Of a stretch of 9,864 nt of DNA, positions 5,979-9,864 are shown piece by piece. The notes beneath the pieces were generated by a model. It was not told the DNA's origin and searched no databases. It was given only the letters and a program-made list of their open reading frames with translations. The DNA is from Nocardioides sp. (lineage in GTDB: Bacteria > Actinomycetota > Actinomycetes > Propionibacteriales > Nocardioidaceae). Positions within the stretch are counted from its first letter, which is position 1. Every line of letters begins with the position of its first letter. A program made the position numbers and the translations under genes. The stretch covers positions 1-9,864 of the forward strand of contig JAPSKJ010000073.1 of assembly GCA_031177735.1 (NCBI GenBank), given 5' to 3'.

Positions 5979-6676
5979 TCCGCTGGATGCTGCGCCGCGC
6001 GCTGGCGGAGCTGCTCGGCACCGGCTTCCTGGTCGCGGCCGTGATCGGGTCGGGAGTGATGGCCACCGAGCTCTCCCCCGACGACACCGGCCTGCAGCTG
6101 CTGCAGAACTCCCTGGCCACCGGCGGGGCGCTGGTCGCGCTGATCCTGGCCTTCGGCGCGATCTCGGCCGCCTTCAACCCCGTCGTGACGCTGGTCGACC
6201 TGCTGCTCGGCAAGCTGTGGCTGCTCGAGGGCGTCGCGCTGATCCTCGCGCAGCTCGTGGGCGCCTGCCTGGGCGCAGTCGTCGCCAACGTGATGTTCGA
6301 CCTGCCCGCGGTGCACATCTCAGGCAACGAGCGCGCCTCGGTGGCCCACCTGCTCGCCGAGGTGGTCGCCACCGTCGGCCTCCTGCTGGTGATCCACGGC
6401 GCCCTGCGCACCGGCCGGATCGAGACCGTCGCCATCGCGGTCGGGGGCTACATCACCGCCGCCTACTGGTTCACCAGCTCCACCAGCTTCGCCAACCCGG
6501 CCGTCACCGTCGGCCGCACCCTGTCCGACACCTTCGCCGGCATCGCCCCGAGCTCGGTCCCGGCGTTCGTCGCCGCGCAGCTGGTCGGCGGCGTGCTCGC
6601 GCTGCTCCTGATCCGCTTCCTGCACCCGGTGGAGAAGACCCCGCCGGCCGTCACCCTGAAAGAGGCCCGCCCGTGA
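5975..6676 (+). CDS. aqpS: AqpS-like MIP-family channel, probable arsenite exit route
   Basis: This 233-residue inner-membrane channel of the aquaporin/aquaglyceroporin family has six predicted membrane helices and two half-helix motifs. The first motif is FNPVV (Asn68-Pro69-Val70, not the usual NPA) and the second is ANPAVTVGR (Asn174-Pro175-Ala176, with the selectivity-filter Arg181). The residue normally His in the first motif (AHFNP) is Ala here. The start chosen is GTG 5975, which overlaps the arsR stop as GTGA; an ATG at 5987 is possible. The stop in turn overlaps the arsC start as GTGA. In Sinorhizobium meliloti the order arsR-aqpS-arsC is known, and there AqpS lets the arsenite made by ArsC flow out. 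The same order and the lack of any ArsB or Acr3 gene here support that role. The altered NPV motif may tune selectivity towards As(OH)3; that is inference. Confidence 0.88.
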   Translation: MIRWMLRRALAELLGTGFLVAAVIGSGVMATELSPDDTGLQLLQNSLATGGALVALILAFGAISAAFNPVVTLVDLLLGKLWLLEGVALILAQLVGACLGAVVANVMFDLPAVHISGNERASVAHLLAEVVATVGLLLVIHGALRTGRIETVAIAVGGYITAAYWFTSSTSFANPAVTVGRTLSDTFAGIAPSSVPAFVAAQLVGGVLALLLIRFLHPVEKTPPAVTLKEARP

Positions 6677-7068
6677 GCAAGCCCACCGTCCTGTTCGTCT
6701 GCGTCCACAACGCCGGCCGCTCCCAGATGGCCGCCGGCTACCTCCAGTCCTTCGCCGGTGAGCGGATCGAGGTGCTGTCCGCCGGCTCGCAGCCCGCCGA
6801 CCGGATCAACCCGGTCGCGGTGCAGGCGATGGCCGAGGAGGGCATCGACATCACCGCCAGCACCCCCAAGGTGCTCACCTCCGAGGCCGTGCAGGCCTCG
6901 GACGTGGTGGTCACGATGGGCTGCGGTGACGAGTGCCCCTACTTCCCCGGCAAGCGCTACGAGGACTGGGTGCTCGACGACCCGGCCGGCCAGGGCATCG
7001 AGGCGGTCCGGCCGATCCGTGACGAGATCCGATCACGCGTGGAGAAGCTGATCGCCGAGCTGGTCTGA
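6673..7068 (+). CDS. arsC: Low-molecular-weight-phosphatase-type arsenate reductase
   Basis: This 131-residue cytosolic enzyme reduces arsenate to arsenite. It has the P-loop CVHNAGRS, with nucleophile Cys10 and Arg16 (C-x5-R), directly after the first strand. Two further cysteines, Cys84 and Cys88 in MGCGDECP, are placed like Cys82/Cys89 of the thioredoxin-coupled S. aureus pI258 ArsC, which is also 131 residues long. The Asp-Pro pair of the family is present at 103-104 in LDDPAG. The three-cysteine set points to a disulfide cascade served by thioredoxin. Actinobacteria also have single-cysteine, mycothiol-dependent ArsC forms, and those look less likely here. The GTG start overlaps the channel stop (GTGA). 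The product, arsenite, would then leave through the channel encoded just upstream. Confidence 0.94.
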   Translation: MSKPTVLFVCVHNAGRSQMAAGYLQSFAGERIEVLSAGSQPADRINPVAVQAMAEEGIDITASTPKVLTSEAVQASDVVVTMGCGDECPYFPGKRYEDWVLDDPAGQGIEAVRPIRDEIRSRVEKLIAELV

Positions 7069-7074
7069 GCATCC

Positions 7075-7080
7075 TAGGCT
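7075..7080 (+). promoter_or_regulatory. -10 box of a probable leaderless promoter for the AAC(2')-like gene
   Basis: TAGGCT ends 7 bases before the ATG at 7088, inside the 19-base gap after arsC. It would let the acetyltransferase be transcribed independently of the arsenic operon. No Shine-Dalgarno sequence is evident. Confidence 0.45.
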
Positions 7081-7087
7081 CGGCGGC

Positions 7088-7615
7088 ATGGACCTGCTGG
7101 TGGCCGAGACGGCAGCGCTCTCACCTGCGCTGCTCACTGCCCTGCGGGAGCTGTGGGACGCGGCGTTCGAGGAGTTCGACGACACCGACGCCGAGCACGG
7201 ACTCGGCGGGGTGCACGTGATCGCCCTCGAGGCAGGAGCACCGGTGTCGCACGCGAGCGTGGTGCCGCGGCGCATCCTCGTGGGCGACCGGCCATTCTTC
7301 ACCGGCTACGTCGAGAACGTGGCCACCCGGCCCGACCGGCAGGGGCTCGGCCTCGGCGCCCGGGTGATGACGGAGCTGGGGGTCCACCTGCGGGCCCGCT
7401 ACGACCTCGGGATGCTGGCAACGGGCTCCTGGGGCTTCTACGAGCGGCTCGGGTGGGAGCGGTGGCAGGGACCGTCGTGGGTGCTGGCCGACGGCGTCCG
7501 GGTCCGCAGCGCCGAGGAGGACGACGCCCTGATGGCGCTGCGCTTCGGGAGCTCGGTCCACATCGACCTCACCGCGGACGTCACCTGCGAGGACCGCCCC
7601 GGGGACGCGTGGTGA
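7088..7615 (+). CDS. GNAT acetyltransferase resembling AAC(2')-I aminoglycoside 2'-N-acetyltransferase
   Basis: This 175-residue cytosolic GNAT enzyme would transfer an acetyl group from acetyl-CoA. The acetyl-CoA motif is RPDRQGLGLGARVM (81-94). Beyond the generic fold it shares blocks with the mycobacterial AAC(2')-I family: DAEHGLGGVH (34-43, against DWEHTLGGMH), GYVENVATR (73-81, against GYVEGVAVR), FYERLGWERWQGPSWVL (against LYASRGWLPWHGPTSVL), and a C-terminus CEDRPGDAW that ends in Trp, like CDWRAGDVW. The comparison sequence is recalled from memory. AAC(2')-I enzymes are chromosomal in mycobacteria and may have a housekeeping role, so resistance cannot be assumed. The gene has its own -10 box and is probably not part of the ars operon. 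It ends 8 bases from the convergent methyltransferase gene. It could be a relative with another amine substrate, but the N-terminal match makes the family call fairly firm. Confidence 0.82.
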   Translation: MDLLVAETAALSPALLTALRELWDAAFEEFDDTDAEHGLGGVHVIALEAGAPVSHASVVPRRILVGDRPFFTGYVENVATRPDRQGLGLGARVMTELGVHLRARYDLGMLATGSWGFYERLGWERWQGPSWVLADGVRVRSAEEDDALMALRFGSSVHIDLTADVTCEDRPGDAW

Positions 7616-7623
7616 GTGATCCT

Positions 7624-8076
7624 TCAGCTGCGCAGCCCGAACCAGCGCGGCACCCGGTCGGCGTAGCCGGCGTAGTCCTCGCCGAACTTCTCCTGCAGCG
7701 CGTGCTCCTCGGCCGGGATCTGGATGCGGTCCATCACCGCGACGAACCCGGCGACCGGCAGCCACGGCGCGGCGCCGCCGCGCGCGAACGCGTGCCCGGC
7801 GAGCAGGCACGTCATCGCCAGGTAGATCGGGTTGCGCGTGTAGGCGAACGGCCCGGTGTCCATCACCGCCGACGCGTTCGCCGGGTGCATCGGGTTGATC
7901 GTGGTGCGGTGCCGGGTGAACTCCCGGGTCGCCCAGACGTCGAGCCCGACGGCCGTGGCGGCCAGAGCCCCGCCCGCGACCTTGCGGAGTACGCCGGCCG
8001 ACCGGTCGGGAGGCGCGAGCAGCTTCTGCGCCACGGCGCCGGCGAGCACGTAGACGGGCGGCGGGATGAGGACCAT
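7624..8076 (-). CDS. Isoprenylcysteine/phospholipid methyltransferase-like integral membrane protein
   Basis: This 150-residue membrane protein has about four hydrophobic segments (near 5-20, 30-49, 82-98 and 104-118). The conserved ICMT/PEMT-type core follows: TGPFAYTRNPIYLA (74-87), then PAEEHALQEKFGEDYAGYADRVPRW (121-145), the usual S-adenosylmethionine-binding region of these membrane methyltransferases. The start chosen is ATG 8076, because AGGA sits 8 bases upstream; a GTG at 8103 in the same frame would swallow that site. Bacterial members methylate small or lipid substrates, and most are uncharacterised. There is no prenylated protein or partner gene nearby to name the substrate. It lies on the same strand as the two genes upstream but about 100 bases away, behind structured DNA, so it is perhaps a separate unit. 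Confidence 0.8.
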   Translation of the reverse strand: MVLIPPPVYVLAGAVAQKLLAPPDRSAGVLRKVAGGALAATAVGLDVWATREFTRHRTTINPMHPANASAVMDTGPFAYTRNPIYLAMTCLLAGHAFARGGAAPWLPVAGFVAVMDRIQIPAEEHALQEKFGEDYAGYADRVPRWFGLRS

Positions 8077-8084
8077 GGCCCCGA

Positions 8085-8093
8085 TCCTGCTCC
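8085..8093 (-). promoter_or_regulatory. Ribosome binding site of the methyltransferase-like gene
   Basis: GGAGCAGGA on the minus strand ends 8 bases before the ATG at 8076. It decides between that ATG and the in-frame GTG at 8103. Confidence 0.5.
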
Positions 8094-8123
8094 GGTGGTG
8101 CACCGGCGTCCAGAGCCGGTCCC

Positions 8124-8152
8124 GACCGGGCGGTGCGCCGGCGCGGCCGGTC
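8124..8152. other. GC-rich nested inverted repeat between two minus-strand genes
   Basis: GACCGG (8124-8129) pairs with CCGGTC (8147-8152), and the perfect palindrome GCGCCGGCGC (8135-8144) lies inside. On either strand it would fold into a strong stem with a side hairpin. It may aid termination or be chance structure in very GC-rich DNA. Confidence 0.3.
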
Positions 8153-8164
8153 AGCGGTCCGTCA

Positions 8165-8177
8165 GCGGGTGTCCCGC
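8165..8177 (-). terminator. Candidate terminator after the small membrane protein gene
   Basis: GCGGG-TGT-CCCGC is a perfect 5-bp stem with a 3-base loop, 5 bases past the stop codon of the 89-residue gene. No T-tract follows, which is common for terminators in high-GC actinobacteria. Together with the nested repeat further on, it would separate this unit from the methyltransferase gene. Confidence 0.4.
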
Positions 8178-8182
8178 GTCGC

Positions 8183-8452
8183 TCAGAGGTCCTCGGCGGG
8201 GTCGTCCGAGGCGCTGCGGCCCCAGCGCCACCGTGGCTTCGGTCCCCTGGCGAGGCTGATCTGGACCAGCGTCACCGTCAGGATCGCCACCAGGAGCAGG
8301 AAGAGGGCCACCTCGCCGGGTCCGCCGTCCCCGAAGGCGAGCGAGCCGGCCACGACCAGGGCGACGTAGCACGCCAGGACGGCCCAGCCCTGCCAGGTCA
8401 CCGGCGTCCAGCCCCAGCCGTACCGACGACGCTTGAACCACAGGTCCGACAT
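8183..8452 (-). CDS. Small two-helix membrane protein of unknown function
   Basis: This 89-residue protein opens with a striking aromatic and basic segment, WFKRRRYGWGWTPVTWQGW (5-23). Two membrane helices follow (about 24-40 and 47-66), and a basic then acidic tail ends in DDPAEDL. Small bacterial membrane proteins with the same FxKRRYGWGWxPxTWQGW-type opening seem familiar to me, but I know of no assigned function. The Arg cluster before helix 1 suggests that the N-terminus faces the cytoplasm. The ATG start lies 10 bases after the stop of the glycoside hydrolase gene upstream. TAACCT, which includes that stop codon, sits 7 bases before the ATG and could also serve as a leaderless -10. It is therefore either in an operon with the hydrolase or separately transcribed. 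The reading frame and composition make it a real gene. Confidence 0.8.
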   Translation of the reverse strand: MSDLWFKRRRYGWGWTPVTWQGWAVLACYVALVVAGSLAFGDGGPGEVALFLLLVAILTVTLVQISLARGPKPRWRWGRSASDDPAEDL

Positions 8453-8459
8453 GGCCCGC

Positions 8460-8465
8460 AGGTTA
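8460..8465 (-). promoter_or_regulatory. Possible -10 box for the small membrane protein gene
   Basis: TAACCT lies 7 bases before the ATG at 8452 and contains the TAA stop of the upstream gene. That overlap makes chance as likely as function. Confidence 0.25.
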
Positions 8466-9842
8466 CAGGGGCGGACCGGGCCAGCCGGTGCTGCGGGCCA
8501 GGCCCACCGCGCGCTCCGACCCGTGCCAGTCCGCCTGCATGTGCAGCCAGGGCCGGCTGAACCACAGGAAGCCGTCGGCGTGCTCCCGAGCCTGGGCGGC
8601 CAGGTCGCCGGTGAGCCCCCAGCGCGGGTCGCCCACCCTCGAGGTCGGCGGGATGCCGAGGGTGACGCAGCCGGCCCGGTCGCGCACCGAGCCGCAGACC
8701 CGGGCGTTGTCGTTGATCGCGCCGTCGGCGTCCACCTCCGGCCAGAGCATGCCGTTGCCGTTCTGGGCGGTGTCGACGACGAAGTGGACGTCCTCGACCC
8801 CTCGCGCGGCGAGCTCCTCGACCAGCCGTGCGCCGTAGGCGACGCTCTCGGCGGTGCCGACGTAGTGGGTGGCGTTGAGCGCGAACCCTCGGACTCGCTC
8901 GATGCCGTTGGCGAGCAGCATCTCGGCGGCCTGCACGGCGCTCGGCGCCCCCATCTGCGGCACGCTGCTCCAGTCGGCGGCGCCGGCATCGAGGTAGACG
9001 CTGGTGTTCGGTTGCGCCTCGAAGGCGTCGACGGCGTGGCGGATCAACGCGCTGGTGACGGACCTGTCGGCACACCACCAGAACGGCAGGTCAGGCTGGA
9101 GGATGACCGCGGTGTGCTGGTCGCCGATCGCACGGGCGGCATTGGTGATCCACCGGCGGTAGGCATCCTGCTCGCCGCCGGAGGGGGTGCGGTCGCAGAC
9201 CGCGTGCTCCCACGGCACCATCCGGAAGATCGCCATCTGCACGAGCACGTCCGGGTCGCCGCCGGAGGCGTCGGCGATGTAGTCGTCGACGACGCCGCCG
9301 ATGGACTCCTGTGAGCCGCTCCAGTCGCCCAGCCACAACGCCTTCGGGCGCAGCGCGATCCTCCCGAGCAGGCTGCGCGTCTCGCCGCTCGCAGCCTCGT
9401 AGGCGGTCCACGTGTGCTCGCGGTCGCCGGTGTAGACACCCCAGGTGCGTCCGGCCAGCGGGTTGTCGGGGTTCTCCGCGTGCGCCGGCTGCGCGACCTG
9501 CCACACCTCGCGGTCGGGCTGGTAGCGCGCCTGGAGGCGGGCTGCGCGGCGCTCGCTCCGGGCGGCGCGCTGCGCCTTGCGCTGGGCCTTGCGCTGGGCC
9601 TTCGCCTCCGCGGCCGCCGCGAGCGGGTCCTGGGTGGGCGTCGTCGCGGGAGTCTCGGACGCCACCGGCCCGGTCGACGGCGTCGGACTCGGGATGCGGA
9701 TCACGCTGGGCGACGCGGTCGGCGAGGAGCCCGCTTGGGTCGGCGCGGGGCTCTGGGCGCAGGCGGTCAGCGCGCCGAGTACGACGACGGCCACCGCCAC
9801 CGCGGAGATCCGCCGCGGCCACCACCCGAGAGCCCACGACAT
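8463..9842 (-). CDS. Divergent glycoside hydrolase family 6 lipoprotein
   Basis: This 459-residue exported protein begins with a basic segment and hydrophobic stretch ending in the lipobox LTAC, so Cys28 should be lipidated. A Pro/Ser/Thr-rich linker (about 31-73) and a basic stalk with three KAQR units (81-92) precede the GH6-like domain (about 125-440). GH6 landmarks seen are AYRRWITNAARAIGD (227-241) leading to VILQPDL (246-252), SVYLDAGAADW (281-291), RGFALNATHY (318-327), FVVDTAQNGNG (354-364), IPPTSRVGDPRWG (397-409) and GFLWFSRP (424-431). Asp251 occupies the catalytic-acid position of the EPD motif, but Glu is Gln. The RDC motif is altered to VCDR (Asp217). GH6 enzymes cleave beta-1,4-glucans by inversion; the changed motifs leave both activity and substrate open. 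Start: ATG 9842 is chosen over a TTG at 9851, since a TACGGT -10 box lies just ahead. Cys pairs 216/257 and 383/392 could form disulfides. Confidence 0.85.
   Translation of the reverse strand: MSWALGWWPRRISAVAVAVVVLGALTACAQSPAPTQAGSSPTASPSVIRIPSPTPSTGPVASETPATTPTQDPLAAAAEAKAQRKAQRKAQRAARSERRAARLQARYQPDREVWQVAQPAHAENPDNPLAGRTWGVYTGDREHTWTAYEAASGETRSLLGRIALRPKALWLGDWSGSQESIGGVVDDYIADASGGDPDVLVQMAIFRMVPWEHAVCDRTPSGGEQDAYRRWITNAARAIGDQHTAVILQPDLPFWWCADRSVTSALIRHAVDAFEAQPNTSVYLDAGAADWSSVPQMGAPSAVQAAEMLLANGIERVRGFALNATHYVGTAESVAYGARLVEELAARGVEDVHFVVDTAQNGNGMLWPEVDADGAINDNARVCGSVRDRAGCVTLGIPPTSRVGDPRWGLTGDLAAQAREHADGFLWFSRPWLHMQADWHGSERAVGLARSTGWPGPPL
9577..9600. repeat. 12-bp tandem repeat encoding the KAQR stalk
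   Basis: TTGCGCTGGGCC occurs twice without a mismatch (9577-9588 and 9589-9600), with partial units on both flanks. On the coding (minus) strand it gives Lys-Ala-Gln-Arg units. The repeat keeps the reading frame, and its copy number could vary by slippage. Confidence 0.75.
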
Positions 9843-9850
9843 GGTGGGCA

Positions 9851-9856
9851 ACCGTA
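9851..9856 (-). promoter_or_regulatory. -10 box of a possible leaderless promoter for the GH6 lipoprotein gene
   Basis: TACGGT on the minus strand ends 8 bases before the ATG at 9842. No Shine-Dalgarno sequence precedes the ATG. The -35 region would lie outside the window. Confidence 0.35.
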
Positions 9857-9864
9857 GTTCAGCG

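Noticed and set aside
8077..8182. A possible extra gene or small RNA between the methyltransferase and the small membrane protein
   Set aside because: No reading frame with a start signal fits, and the visible inverted repeats are better read as termination or chance structure. I found no promoter-like box for an independent RNA.
1..9864. tRNA or rRNA genes, CRISPR arrays, insertion sequences, attachment sites or integrases
   Set aside because: None seen: no spaced direct repeats, no transposase or integrase motifs, and no tRNA-like cloverleaf noticed. Codon style looks uniform along the window, so recent transfer is not supported.

Overview
The window is very GC-rich (about 70% by eye), compact, and uses many GTG starts. 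Several start codons lie directly behind a TANNNT -10 box, as in leaderless actinobacterial transcripts. The protein families (an ArsR with a Cys-Cys pair, an AAC(2')-I-like acetyltransferase, a MatC-type permease, a GntR/FadR-type regulator) fit a high-GC actinobacterium of the Nocardioides/Propionibacteriales kind. That placement is inference from family resemblance. Eleven protein genes are supported. No RNA gene, CRISPR array or mobile element was seen, and no gene-free stretch exceeds 300 bases.

Region 1 (1-4853) looks like a carboxylate/acyl-CoA module. A class III (CaiB/BaiF) CoA-transferase is translationally coupled (ATGA) to a carboxyltransferase in which AccD-like and AccA-like halves are fused in one chain. 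A convergent GntR-family regulator follows. It is divergent from a MatC/SLC13-type dicarboxylate permease, and the shared promoter region carries a perfect 12-bp palindrome resembling a CRP/GlxR site and a GTGG-N5-CCAC repeat. My hypothesis is uptake of a dicarboxylate such as malonate, loading onto CoA, and biotin-independent decarboxylation by the AccD-AccA fusion. This would be the logic of malonate decarboxylase (Mdc) carried out on CoA thioesters instead of an acyl carrier protein.

Region 2 (4864-7068) has a HAD-family hydrolase on the minus strand, then a divergent three-gene arsenic operon: arsR, an AqpS-like aquaporin channel and arsC. The last two starts overlap the preceding stop as GTGA. 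No arsB or acr3 pump is present, so the channel is the likely exit for arsenite made by ArsC. A quasi-palindrome overlapping the arsR -10 is the candidate ArsR operator.

Region 3 (7088-9842) begins with a GNAT protein closely resembling AAC(2')-I aminoglycoside acetyltransferases. Three minus-strand genes follow: an isoprenylcysteine-methyltransferase-like membrane protein, an 89-residue two-helix membrane protein of unknown function, and a divergent family-6 glycoside hydrolase predicted to be a lipoprotein with a Pro/Ser/Thr linker and a basic KAQR-repeat stalk. The three convergent gene pairs in the window are separated by only 8-10 bases.
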